From the NCBI RefSeq assembly GCF_901827185.1, contig NZ_LR594674.1:7038-71037 (forward strand): a DNA stretch of 64,000 bases, in the 5' to 3' direction. Positions 9,727 to 19,775 of this stretch are shown in pieces. Source of the stretch: Variovorax sp. PBL-E5. GTDB lineage: Bacteria > Pseudomonadota > Gammaproteobacteria > Burkholderiales > Burkholderiaceae_C. Position 1 is the first letter of the stretch, and the number at the start of each line of letters is the position of its first letter. The notes beneath the pieces are model-generated. The model was given only the letters and a program-made list of their open reading frames with translations, was not told the DNA's origin and searched no databases. The position numbers and the translations under genes are program-made.

Positions 9727-9925
9727 GCGGTTCAAGGGCAAGCCGCTACGGGCTTCGCCCTGCGCGGCTTACCCTCAACGGACGACCACCGAGCTCGATC
9801 ACCAAGGAGACCAAAACCGACCCAAGGCACTACACTTATCCACAGCCGACCTTCACAGGTTGGCCATTAGCCCTGGCTCAAAATTCAATCGGCACGGTGG
9901 CTCAATTTTGAATCGGCGCCAACAC
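9208..9925 (+). mobile_element. IS21-family element, right-end remnant
   Basis: Contains the 3' part of istB and the right terminus. Near the end a motif of the form tggctcaaaattcaatcgg (about 9873) recurs as tggctcaattttgaatcgg (about 9899), the multiple terminal repeats typical of IS21-type elements. IS1071 replaced its left part, and its right end cuts into the integrase gene. The exact right boundary, near 9920-9925, cannot be fixed without the uninterrupted integrase. Confidence 0.75.
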
Positions 9926-10204
9926 GTTGAGCGCCTGCCGGTGGGTGGCCGGCGCCACTTGCTTCTCGGTGGCGAGCATGGTCAGAAAACCCTCGACTTC
10001 AGCTTGCCCCATTTCGCGCGGATGTCGAAACCCACCATGGCTGCGGGCCGTCCACAACACAAATGCCTTGGCCCAGTAGACATAAGCCTTCTCGGTCTGT
10101 AGGCTGTAATGCAGGTAGCGAACCCGTTCGCGCACCTGATCGAGCAGCTTGATGGATCGGGGAGGGACCCAGTCAGGTTTGTCATTTCTGTTATACCTGT
10201 TCAT
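9902..10204 (-). pseudogene. intI3: Class 3-type integron integrase, N-terminal fragment
   Basis: Tyrosine-recombinase N-terminal (SAM-like, core-binding) domain of an integron integrase. From the ATG at 10204 ([12 protein letters not shown]) through [20 protein letters not shown] and ATHRQALN it matches IntI3 better, by memory, than IntI1. About 95 native residues remain. The frame then runs into the IS21 end (VLAPIQN, stop), so the catalytic domain with the R-H-R-Y residues is absent. The gene is therefore inactive and the adjacent cassette cannot be moved by it. Confidence 0.8.
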
Positions 10205-10325
10205 GCATCCAGTATGATGCTTTACAGAATTGATTTCAAACACTTTTTTTGGGTGCCGTGCGACATTGTTTAACGACCACGGTTGTGGGTATCCGGTGTT
10301 TGGTCAGATAAACCATAAGTTAGAT
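10205..10325 (+). other. attI-like integron recombination region
   Basis: Between the integrase start and the cassette. Contains gtttaac (10267-10273) and, at the cassette boundary, GTTAGAT (10319-10325), which fits the GTTRRRY core at which cassettes join attI. The spacing from the divergent integrase gene fits an attI3-type site. Confidence 0.6.
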
Positions 10326-10421
10326 GCTTTGCTGTGCGCACAAATTTCGGCCAGCAACAAGACTGTTTGTTTTCTTAAATCGAACCTAAAATTTCTTCGC
10401 GGAACTCCATGGAGAAATATT

Positions 10422-10754
10422 TTGAAAAATTGGTTATTTCTGGCTACGGCCATTATTTCTGAGGTCATTGCAACCTCTGCGCTCAAGTCTAGTGAGGGCT
10501 TTACTAGGTTAGTACCGTCTTTTATCGTCGTAGCGGGATACGCTGCTGCTTTTTATTTCCTGTCGCTGACACTCAAATCGATTCCTGTTGGAATCGCCTA
10601 CGCAGTTTGGTCGGGCCTCGGGATCGTCTTGGTCACTGCGATTGCATGGGTTTTGCATGGTCAAAAACTAGATATGTGGGGATTTGTTGGTGTCGGCTTC
10701 ATTATCAGCGGCGTTGCTGTGCTCAACTTGCTATCTAAGGCAAGTGTTCACTAA
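10422..10754 (+). CDS. qac: Qac-family SMR multidrug efflux protein (gene cassette)
   Basis: A 110-aa small multidrug resistance protein of the QacE/QacF/QacH group, which exports quaternary ammonium compounds and other cations with proton exchange and works as a dimer in the inner membrane. Four hydrophobic helices fill the sequence, with the essential membrane Glu14 in [13 protein letters not shown] and the conserved block [14 protein letters not shown]. The start is TTG at 10422, set by ggag at 10411-10414 and by the family's standard length; longer upstream starts would add an unconserved leader. It lies in a cassette between an attI-like site and an attC. The cassette promoter is presumably in the integrase remnant or attI. 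Confidence 0.9.
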   Translation: MKNWLFLATAIISEVIATSALKSSEGFTRLVPSFIVVAGYAAAFYFLSLTLKSIPVGIAYAVWSGLGIVLVTAIAWVLHGQKLDMWGFVGVGFIISGVAVLNLLSKASVH

Positions 10755-10763
10755 AACGGTCGC

Positions 10764-10862
10764 ATCTAACCATTCCGTCGAGAGGGACCGCCCACAAGCT
10801 GCGCTTGCGGGTTCCCTTCGCGGCTTCGCCGCTACGGCGGCCCCTCACGTCAAACGTTGAGC
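10764..10862 (+). other. attC site of the qac cassette
   Basis: Begins with the inverse core ATCTAAC (10764-10770) and ends with the core GTTGAGC (10856-10862), enclosing an imperfect palindrome of about 85 bp. This is the 59-base-element layout directly after the qac stop codon. Confidence 0.8.
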
Positions 10863-10929
10863 GACTGCTTACCCGTTTGACGGTCGGCCGCTCCTGGCCG
10901 GGAGCCGAAACCCAGAGTTGGGGCGTCAA

Positions 10930-11055
10930 CCTGATCTATACCCTATCCTGATGTCAGGAGAAGCCACCCAGCAACGTCAGAATAGAGTTAACTTTTGTGT
11001 TTCTTGACACCTGCGGCGAAAGGTCATAGATTTCTTCCTGACACTTTCGTATTTG
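10930..11055. other. Probable res site of Tn21-subgroup transposon
   Basis: The 125 bp upstream of tnpR holds several short dyads. In Tn21-group elements this is where the three TnpR-binding subsites lie. Subsites were not resolved individually, so the call rests mostly on position. The rest of 10863-11063 holds no gene. Confidence 0.5.
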
Positions 11056-11063
11056 GAGGTATC

Positions 11064-11624
11064 TTGCAGGGTCAACGCATCGGCTACGTCCGGGTCAGCA
11101 GCTTCGACCAGAACCCGGAGCGGCAACTGGAGCATGTCGAAGTCGGCAGGGTGTTCACCGACAAGGCGTCGGGCAAGGACACCCAGCGGCCCGAGCTTGA
11201 TTCGCTGCTGGCCTTCGTGCGCGAAGGCGACACCGTGGTGGTTCACAGCATGGATCGCTTGGCGCGCAACCTCGATGACTTGCGCCGCCTCGTACAAAAG
11301 CTGACCAAGCGCGGCGTGCGCATCGAGTTCGTCAAGGAAAGCCTGACCTTCACCGGCGAGGATTCACCGATGGCGAACCTGATGCTGTCGGTCATGGGGG
11401 CGTTCGCCGAATTCGAGCGGGCCTTGATCCGCGAGCGGCAGAGGGAAGGCATCGCGCTCGCCAGACAGCGCGGAGCCTACCGGGGCCGCAAGAAAGCGCT
11501 GTCGCCAGAACAGGTAGCCGAGCTGCGGCAGCGGGCCGCCGCCGGCGAACAAAAAGCGAAGCTGGCACGTGAATTTGGTGTCAGCCGGGAGACCCTGTAT
11601 CAATACTTGAGATTGGATCAATAA
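11064..11624 (+). CDS. tnpR: Tn3-family (Tn21 subgroup) serine resolvase
   Basis: A 186-aa serine recombinase that resolves cointegrates at res. Catalytic-domain motifs: YVRVSSFDQNPERQL (with the nucleophilic Ser), MDRLARNLDDL and GEDSPMANLMLSVMGAFAEFERALI, followed by the C-terminal helix-turn-helix KLAREFGVSRETLYQYL. The start is TTG at 11064, preceded by ggagg at 11055-11059, and gives the exact Tn21-group length. It lies 2 bp before tnpA in the same orientation. It looks functional although the partner transposase is broken. Confidence 0.94.
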   Translation: MQGQRIGYVRVSSFDQNPERQLEHVEVGRVFTDKASGKDTQRPELDSLLAFVREGDTVVVHSMDRLARNLDDLRRLVQKLTKRGVRIEFVKESLTFTGEDSPMANLMLSVMGAFAEFERALIRERQREGIALARQRGAYRGRKKALSPEQVAELRQRAAAGEQKAKLAREFGVSRETLYQYLRLDQ

Positions 11625-11626
11625 AT

Positions 11627-14596
11627 ATGCCTCGTCGTTCCATACTGTCCGCCGCCGAGCGGGAAAGCCTGCTGGCGTTGCCGGACACCAAGGACGACCT
11701 AATTCGACATTACACGTTCAGCGATACCGATCTCTCCATTATCCGGCAGCGGCGCGGGCCTGCGAATCGCTTGGGCTTTGCCGTCCAGCTCTGCTACCTG
11801 CGCTTTCCCGGAATCTTCCTTGGTGTCGATCAGGCGCCGTCTTTGCCCCTACTGAAACTGGTCGCCGACCAGCTCAAGGTCGGCGTCGAAAGCTGGGACG
11901 ACTACGGGCAGCGGGAGCAGACCCGGCGCGAGCACCTGGTCGAACTGCAAACGGTGTTCGGCTTCCAGCCGTTCACGATGAGCCACTACCGGCAGGCCGT
12001 GCACACGCTGACCGAGCTGGCCATGCAAACCGACAAAGGCATCGTGCTGGCCAGTGCACTGATTGAGCATCTGCGGCGGCAGTCGATCATCCTGCCCGCA
12101 CTCAACGCCATTGAGCGCGCCAGTGCCGAGGCCATTACCCGCGCCAACCGGCGTATCTACGAAGCGCTGTCCGAACCATTGTCGAACGGGCACAGGCATC
12201 GCCTCGACGATTTGCTGAAACGCCGCGACAACGGCAAGACGACCTGGCTGGCCTGGCTGCGCCAGTCGCCCGCCAAACCGAACTCGCGCCACATGCTCGA
12301 ACACATTGAGCGCCTCAAAGCCTGGTAGGCGCTCGATCTGCCGCCCGGCAGCGAGCGGTTGGTTCACCAGAATCGCTTGCTCAAGATCGCCCGTGAGGGC
12401 GGCCAGATGACGCCTGCCGACCTGTCCAAGTTCGAGCCGCAACGGCGCTACGCCACTCTCGTGGCGCTGGCCATCGAGGGCATGGCTACGGTCACCGACG
12501 AAATCATCGACCTGCACGACCGCATCCTGGGCAAGCTGTTCAACGCCGCCAAAAACAAACATCAGCAGCAGTTCCAGGCATCCGGCAAGGCTATCAACGC
12601 CAAGGTGCGCCTGTACGGGCGCATTGGGCAGGCGCTGATCGACGCCAAGCAGTCGGGCCGCGACCCGTTCGCTGCCATCGAGGCCGTCATGTCCTGGGAT
12701 GCCTTCGCCGAGAGCGTCACTGAGGCGCAAAAGCTCGCGCAGCCCGATGACTTCGATTTCCTGCACCGTATCGGCGAGAGCTACGCCACCTTGCGCCGCT
12801 ACGCGCCGGAATTCCTCGACGTGCTCAAGCTGCGAGCCGCGCCCGCCGCCAAGGACGTGCTGGACGCCATCGAGGTGCTGCGCGGCATGAACACCGACAA
12901 CGCCCGCAAAGTGCCTGCCGATGCCCCGACCGACTTCATCAAGCCGCGCTGGCAGAAGCTGGTGATGACTGACGCGGGTATCGACCGGCGCTACTACGAG
13001 CTGTGCGCGCTGTCCGAGCTGAAGAACTCGCTGCGCTCGGGCGACATCTGGGTGCAGGGATCGCGCCAGTTCAAGGACTTCGAGGACTACCTGGTGCCGC
13101 CCGCGAAGTTCGCCAGCCTCAAGCAGTCCAGCGCATTGCCGCTGGCCGTGGCCACCGACTGCGACCAGTACCTGCACGACCGCCTGACGCTGCTTGAAGC
13201 GCAGCTTGCCACGGTCAACCGCATGGCAGCGGCCAACGACCTGCCGAATGCGATCATCACCGAGTCGGGCCTGAAGATCACGCCGCTGGATGCGGCGGTA
13301 CCCGACACCGCGCAGGCGCTGATCGACCAGACAGCCATGATCCTGCCACACGTCAAGATCACCGAACTGCTGCTCGAAGTCGATGAGTGGACGGGCTTCA
13401 CCCGCCACTTCACGCACCTGAAATCGGGCGATCTGGCCAAGGACAAAAATCTGCTGTTGACCACCATCCTGGCCGACGCGATCAACCTGGGCCTGACCAA
13501 GATGGCCGAGTCCTGCCCCGGCACGACCTACGCCAAGCTCGCCTGGCTACAAGCCTGGCATACCCGCGACGAAACCTATTCGACAGCGCTGGCCGAGTTG
13601 GTGAACGCCCAATTCCGGCATCCCTTCGCCGAACACTGGGGCGACGGCACCACGTCATCGTCGGACGGCCAGAACTTCCGAACCGGGAGCAAGGCCGAGA
13701 GTACCGGTCACATCAACCCGAAATATGGCAGCAGCCCTGGGCGAACCTTCTACACCCATATATCCGACCAGTACGCGCCGTTCCACACCAAGGTGGTCAA
13801 TGTCGGCGTGCGCGACTCGACCTATGTACTTGACGGCCTGCTGTACCACGAGTCCGACCTGCGCATCGAGGAACACTACACCGACACGGCAGGCTTCACC
13901 GATCACGTCTTTGCCCTGATGCATCTCCTGGGCTTCCGCTTTGCGCCGCGCATCCGTGACCTGGGCGACACCAAGCTGTTCATCCCCAAGGGGGATACCG
14001 CCTATGACGCGCTCAAACCGATGATTAGCAGCGACAGGCTGAACATCAAGGCTATTCGTGCCCACTGGGATGAAATTCTGCGGCTGGCCACCTCGATCAA
14101 GCAGGGCACGGTGACAGCCTCGCTGATGCTTCGGAAACTCGGCAGCTATCCGCGCCAGAACGGCTTAGCCGTCGCCCTGCGCGAGCTGGGGCGCATCGAA
14201 CGCACGCTGTTCATCCTGGACTGGTTGCAAAGCGTGGAGCTGCGCCGCCGCGTCCACGCCGGACTCAACAAGGGCGAAGCGCGCAACGCGCTGGCCCGCG
14301 CCGTATTCTTCAATCGGCTGGGCGAAATCCGCGACCGCAGCTTCGAGCAGCAGCGCTACCGGGCCAGCGGCCTCAACCTGGTCACGGCGGCCGTCGTGTT
14401 GTGGAACACGGTCTATTTGGAGCGCGCAGCACATGCGTTGCGTGGCAACGGGCATGCTGTCGATGACACGCTATTGCAATACCTGTCGCCGCTCGGCTGG
14501 GAGCACATCAACCTGACCGGCGATTACCTCTGGCGCAGCAGCGCAAAGATCGGCGCGGGCAAGTTCAGGCCGCTACGACCGTTGCAACCGGCTTAG
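11627..14596 (+). pseudogene. tnpA: Tn21-subgroup transposase TnpA, broken by an amber codon
   Basis: A 989-codon Tn3-family transposase reading frame with a single in-frame TAG at 12326-12328. The context AW-stop-ALDLP compares with FQLVDLP in Tn21 TnpA (from memory), so a CAG to TAG change is likely. Everything downstream stays in frame and conserved: [36 protein letters not shown] and [13 protein letters not shown]. The first 233 residues could be made as a fragment, and the remainder would need internal initiation. Transposition should need suppression or a related transposase in trans. Confidence 0.92.
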
Positions 14597-14629
14597 CGTG
14601 CTTTATTTTCCGTTTTCTGAGATGACCCC
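14592..14629 (-). repeat. 38-bp terminal inverted repeat of Tn21-subgroup transposon
   Basis: Reads inward as GGGGTCATCTCAGAAAACGG followed by aaaataaagcacgctaag, the Tn21/Tn501/Tn1721-type end. It overlaps the tnpA stop region as usual. The opposite end is not in the window. Confidence 0.93.
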
Positions 14630-14920
14630 TGATAGTGCCCCTTGGCCAGGCGGTCGATGTGAAGGGTGAGGCTCAGTGCGTGCGTTGCGGGCATGGTGGA
14701 GTAACCAGGTGGTGTGCTTGGGCGGGGTAGGGCGACGTGGCTTTATGTTGCCACAGGCCTGGTCCGGTTCGATTGCGGGGCCCGAGTCCTTCCCCTAAGA
14801 TCGGCTCGTTCGGTTCTTCCGTCCGCAGGTCTTAGCGCTTGCATTTAACTGTCAACCCCAGCGGGAATTCACATTCCCGCAAGGGGTAGTGGGTTCCCGC
14901 TCCTCTTTTGGAGTACCCAC
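14630..14920. other. Spacer with leader of truncated gene
   Basis: No gene. It contains cattcccgcaaggg and gggttcccgctcc, short GC dyads directly before the ATG at 14921, and a good ribosome site (ttttggag). It appears to be the intact upstream region of the truncated gene that follows. Confidence 0.5.
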
Positions 14921-15054
14921 ATGAACGCACCCGCCGTTCTCAACATCAAACAGACGCAAGCCAACGGCATCGTCTGTGTCTCTCTGGACATCCACCTCTG
15001 GTCTGGCCGCAAGCGTCTCCGCAAGGAAAACTTGCTGGCCAAGAACCCGGAGCT
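14921..15054 (+). pseudogene. 5' fragment of an integrative-element gene (possibly DUF3150), cut by IS1071
   Basis: 45 codons starting MNAPAVLNI and including VSLDIHLWSGRKRL, then interrupted by the IS1071 end at 15055. From memory this start resembles DUF3150-type proteins of conserved hypothetical modules in integrative conjugative elements of Beta- and Gammaproteobacteria. It implies that a piece of chromosomal island was captured between the Tn21-type end and IS1071. Function unknown; identification moderate. Confidence 0.5.
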
Positions 15055-17445
15055 GGGGTCTCCTCGTTTTCAGTGCAATAAGTGACGGTACGCAAAGCTA
15101 GCACTGGCGCGGGGGTGGTCTGGGTAGACCGTTGATTTCATTGACTTTCCTGTTCGCTTTGTAAACGGGTATGGTGGCCTCCCACTTTTGAGGTTCACGA
15201 TGCAGGGTTGGCACACAACGTTTTTGGGGATGCGTGGGCTCCCCCGCGATATCAGCGACTTCGAGATGAAGGCATTTTTCACCTTCGATGGTGCCGAGCG
15301 CGACGCAATCAATGCACGCCGAGGTGATTCCCACAAGCTTGGTCTGGCGCTCCATATTGGTTTCCTGCGCATGAGTGGGCGTTTGCTCGGTGCCTTTCGG
15401 GTAATTCCAGTAGCCTTGTGGCGCCACCTTGGCAACGAGCTTGGCATTGCAGCACCAGAAGTCGCCTCGCTGAGAGCCATGTATGAACGCGGGCGCACGC
15501 TATTCGATCACCAACAAGTAGCCTGCACGGTCCTTGGATTCCAGTGGATGAGCGAGCACCAGCGCCGCTCACTGGTACGTGAACTGCGCGACGAAGTGGC
15601 GCGCTGCGCCGACCGCGATCAGCTACTCGTGCGGGCGCGTCAATGGCTGTACAAGAACAAGCTGGTGATCGTGCACGAGCGGGCAATTCGGACACTGATT
15701 GCGGCGGCACTTGCCCAGCTTGAAGTTGAAACAGGCACCGCCATCGCCGCCAGCGTTGATCCAGCAACACTTGATCGCTGGCGAGCCTCAGTTTCAGAGC
15801 TGCGCCCAGATGGACAAACCCAGCAGAGTTGGCTATGGGCTGCACCGGCGAAACACTCAACCCGCCAAATCAGCGAGGTACTGGAGCGCATCGACCTGCT
15901 TTACACGCTGGACGTTCATAAGCACCTGGCAGACATCCCCGATCTCATCTTGCGCCGCTACGCGCGCCGACTTGTCTCCAGGCCGCCCTCAGCCGGAGCC
16001 AAGATCAAAGAGCCAGCGCGCACCGTGGAGGTCGCATGCTTTCTTCGGTATTGCCTGTTCACCACCACAGACCAGTTGATCCTTATGGTGCAGCGCCGGA
16101 TCGCCGATCTGTGGCGTCAGGCTGCCGCCGATGTCCCCGCTACCGTCAATTGGGCCGCAATGTACAAAACGCTGCTCGGCGAACTTGTTGCCTTGAGCGC
16201 GCAAGGTGCGGTGCCAGATGCTGAGTTGCGTGCCCGTCTTGAAGCCTTGATCACCGAAACCCAGAAACGCAAACCACCGAGCAGGGCCTCCCTGGTCCGC
16301 GAGGGATTGATTGATGGAATTCGCCCCGTGCGGTCGTTGCTCGTCGCCATTGCAAAGCTGCCCTGGCAGGCCACCGGCGAGCATCCTGCCATCGAGTACC
16401 TTGCCAAGCTGCAAGCTTTATATCTCAAAGGATCCAGAAAGCTGCCAGTTGAAGTGGTGGCACCAAGTCTGGGAATGATCTGGCAGGTTTCGATCTCCAG
16501 CCCAGACCGGGAACGGGCGTTTCAGGCGTTGGAGGTGGCCACCCTGTTTGCCCTGCGCCGCGCGGTGCGCAATGGCTCGGTCTGGATTGAGCACAGCCTG
16601 AGCTTTCGGGGTCGTGCGCGCTTGTTCTTCACGGACGAGCGTTGGCAGGCAGAGTCCAAGAAACACTATGCCCGTCTATCGTTACCCAGCAAGGCTGCCA
16701 CTTTCTTGAAGCCTTTGCTGGCCAGAGTAACTGCCGGTGTCGATGCGGTGGCCGCTGCAGCCCGCAGTGGCGTACTGCGCGTGGATGATGAACTCCATTT
16801 GTCGCCATTGCCCGCAGAGGACGAAGACCCAGAAGTGACCAAGCTGCGCGCGGCTTTGGATCACCGCATCGGTGAGGTTCAATTGCCGGAAGTGATTCTG
16901 GCCGTTGACGCCCAGGTGCGCTTTAGCTGGATCATGCTCGGACGTGAGCCGCGCTCTACCGACGAGCTGCTGATGGTCTATGCCGGCATCATGGCCCACG
17001 GCACCAGTCTGACTGCGGTCGAATGCGCGCGCATGATTCCGCAATTGTCTGCCACCAGCATTCGCCAGGCCATGCGCTGGGCGCGGGACGAACGGCGTCT
17101 GAGCCAGGCCTGCCAGGCTGTGCTGGAATTCATGCAGCGACACCCGATTGCCGCCACCTGGGGGCGGTCCGATTTGGCATCTTCTGACATGATGAGCATG
17201 GAGACTGGGTATTCCGGAGCATCGTGACCGCTCATTCCGGGCCATCGTGACCGAGTATTCCGCTCGAACGTGACCGACGATTCTGGGCTCAACGTGACCG
17301 ATTTCCGGGTAGCCCGGAATCCCCGGTCACGATGGCGGAATCGATGGTCACGGCAGCGGAACGCTGCCGTATGTCAGCGTGTTGGTGTTGCGCATTTCAT
17401 CCACCCCATGCGGGTAGCCTCGCCGGCTTTTTGCCGGAGACAAGC

Positions 17446-18972
17446 GTGCCCGCACCAAGGATCAACATGCGCAAGATCAGAGACGTCTTACGTCTCAAAC
17501 TCGAAGCCCGCCTCTCCCATGAGCGAATCGCTGCCTCTCTGGGCATCTCCAAGGGCGTCGTGGCCAAGTACGTCAGCCTGGCCGCTGTCGCCGGGCTGGA
17601 TTGGGCGGCCATCCAGACGCTGAGCGACACGGCCCTGGAGCGCCGGGTCGTGCAAGGCCGGATGGACCGGCCGACCCATTACGTGCTGCCCGACTACGGT
17701 CGCGTCCACCAGGAGCTGCGGCGCAAAGGCATGACCCTCATGCTGTTGTGGGAGGAGTACGTCGCCGCCCACCCCGGGCAGCCGACCTACCGCTACAGCC
17801 AGTTCTGCGAGCGGTATCGGCGCTATGCACTGCGCCTGAAGCGCTCCATGCGCCAAGTCCACCGCGCCGGCGAGAAGCTCTTCGTCGACTACGCCGGCCC
17901 CACAATCGAGCTTGCCGATGGCAGCCGGGCACACATCTTCGTGGCCGCACTGGGCGCGTCCAGCTACACCTTCGCCTGCGCAACGCCGCGCGAGACCATG
18001 GCCGACTGGCTCGAAGGCTGCGCGCGCGCCCTGAGCTTCATCGGCGGCGTACCCCAGTTGATCGTCCCGGACAACCCGCGCGCCATGATCGCGAACCCGA
18101 ACCGCTACGAGCCGCGGGTCAACGACACGGTGGAGGACTTCGCGCGTCACTACGGCACCTCGGTGCTGCCGGCGCGCCCGCGCCATCCGCAGGACAAGGC
18201 GAAGGTGGAATCGGCCGTGCAGGTGGTCGAGCGCTGGATCCTGATGCGCCTGCGTCACCACCGCTTCGCTACCGTCGACGACGTGAACGAGGCGATCGAG
18301 CCCTTGCTGCAGCAGCTCAACGCCAAGGCCTTCCAGAAGCTGCCCGGCAGCCGCGCGAGCGCCTTCGCCGAGCTGGATGCACCTGCCTTGCAGGCGCTGC
18401 CGTTGCAGCCCTGGGAATGGGCCGTCTTCAAGAGCGTGCGGGTGCACATCGACCATCACGTCGAGATCGAGGGTCATCGCTACAGCGTCCCGCAGAACCT
18501 CGTGGGCCTGCTGCTGGAGGCCCGCATCACCACCCGCGCGGTCGAACTGCTGCACCGCGGACAGCGTGTGGCCTCGCATCAGCGCAGCGCGCACAAGGGC
18601 GGCTTCACGACCGTCGTCGCTCACCTGCCGGCGGCACACCGCGCGCATCTGGAATGGACACCCGAGCGGCTGGTGCACTGGGGTCAGAGCATCGGCGTGG
18701 CCACGGGCCGCCTGGTGGTGCGTCTGATCGAGGAGCGGCGCCACCCTGAACACGGCTACCGGGCTTGCCTCGGGCTGCTGTCGCTGGCGCGCCGCTATGG
18801 CAAGGAACGGCTGGAGGCGGCCAGCCTGATTGCCCTGGAACTGGGCACGGCGAAGTACGTGCATGTGAAGGCCATCCTGGTCAATGAGCGCGACAAGGCG
18901 ACCGCGAGCACGGCGCCGAACTGGACCAGTCCGGCGCATGAGCACGTGCGTGGTCCTGCCTATTACCAGTGA
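17446..18972 (+). CDS. istA: IS21-family transposase IstA
   Basis: A DDE transposase of about 508 aa. N-terminal helix-turn-helix (MRKIRDVLRLKLEARLSHER, IAASLGISKGVVAKY), then an RNase H-like catalytic core with KLFVDYAG (first Asp), VPDNPRAM (second Asp) and HPQDKAKVESAVQVVERW (Glu). The start is probably GTG at 17446, giving a (V)PAPRINMRK beginning common in this family; ATG at 17467 is an alternative. It overlaps or nearly touches istB and is co-transcribed with it. It looks intact. Confidence 0.93.
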   Translation: MPAPRINMRKIRDVLRLKLEARLSHERIAASLGISKGVVAKYVSLAAVAGLDWAAIQTLSDTALERRVVQGRMDRPTHYVLPDYGRVHQELRRKGMTLMLLWEEYVAAHPGQPTYRYSQFCERYRRYALRLKRSMRQVHRAGEKLFVDYAGPTIELADGSRAHIFVAALGASSYTFACATPRETMADWLEGCARALSFIGGVPQLIVPDNPRAMIANPNRYEPRVNDTVEDFARHYGTSVLPARPRHPQDKAKVESAVQVVERWILMRLRHHRFATVDDVNEAIEPLLQQLNAKAFQKLPGSRASAFAELDAPALQALPLQPWEWAVFKSVRVHIDHHVEIEGHRYSVPQNLVGLLLEARITTRAVELLHRGQRVASHQRSAHKGGFTTVVAHLPAAHRAHLEWTPERLVHWGQSIGVATGRLVVRLIEERRHPEHGYRACLGLLSLARRYGKERLEAASLIALELGTAKYVHVKAILVNERDKATASTAPNWTSPAHEHVRGPAYYQ

Positions 18973-19010
18973 CCTTCAGGCACAGCGCCCCGAACAACAA
19001 GGAATACCCA

Positions 19011-19775
19011 ATGATGATGAATACGACCCTGGATCAACTGCGCAGCATGAAGTTGATGGGCATGGCAGCAGGTCTGCAAGACCAGCTCACCAGCGCCGGC
19101 ATGACGGCCATGAGCTTCGAGGAGCGCACGGCCTTGCTGGTCGAGCGCGAGGTCCACTGGCGCGGCGACAAGCGACGCGAGCGGCTCTTGAAGGAGGCTC
19201 GACTGAAGTACCCGCAGGCGGCCATCGAGGACATGGATGCGCGCGCCGGTCGCGGCGTCGATCGCAAGGCGGTGATGAGTCTGGCCCTGGGCGACTGGAT
19301 CGATTCGGGCCACAGCGTTCTGATCACAGGCCCGACCGGTGCGGGCAAGTCGTGGCTGGCTTGTGCGCTGGCGCAGTACGCCTGCCGGCGCGGGCGTTCT
19401 GCGTATTACCAGCGCATGCCCAGGCTCGGTGAGGAGCTGCGCATCCGGCACGGCAACGGGACCTTCGGCAAATGGCTGATCCAACTGGCAAAGACGGATG
19501 TGCTGTTGCTGGACGACTGGGGCATGTCGGCGCTGGATGTTCAGGCCAGGTCCGACCTGCTGGAGATCATTGACGACCGGGCGGCCAGCAAGGCCACGAT
19601 CATCACCAGCCAGTTGCCGATCGAGCATTGGCATGCGTGGGTCGGCGACGCCACCATCGCCGACGCGATCCTGGATCGTCTGATGCAGAAAAACCATCGG
19701 CTCACCTTGACGGGTGAATCTCTTCGACAGAAACCAAAACCCGACACAAAGGAGAAGAACACACAACCATCGTGA
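19011..19775 (+). CDS. istB: IS21-family helper ATPase IstB
   Basis: A 254-aa AAA+ ATPase that stimulates IstA and selects targets. Walker A GPTGAGKSWLA, Walker B VLLLDDWGMSAL, and the C-terminal LTGESLRQKPK tail. ATG at 19011 (MMMNTTLDQLRSMKL) follows an aaggaa site; an upstream GTG at 18969 overlapping the istA stop is possible. Intact, and unlike the istB fragment at 9208-9726. Confidence 0.93.
   Translation: MMMNTTLDQLRSMKLMGMAAGLQDQLTSAGMTAMSFEERTALLVEREVHWRGDKRRERLLKEARLKYPQAAIEDMDARAGRGVDRKAVMSLALGDWIDSGHSVLITGPTGAGKSWLACALAQYACRRGRSAYYQRMPRLGEELRIRHGNGTFGKWLIQLAKTDVLLLDDWGMSALDVQARSDLLEIIDDRAASKATIITSQLPIEHWHAWVGDATIADAILDRLMQKNHRLTLTGESLRQKPKPDTKEKNTQPS

Noticed and set aside
11849..13417. 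522-codon open frame on the minus strand
   Set aside because: Antisense to tnpA; repetitive His/Gln/Arg/Leu composition typical of GC-rich shadow frames, no start context.
17488..18945. 485-codon open frame on the minus strand
   Set aside because: Antisense to istA; composition of a shadow frame.
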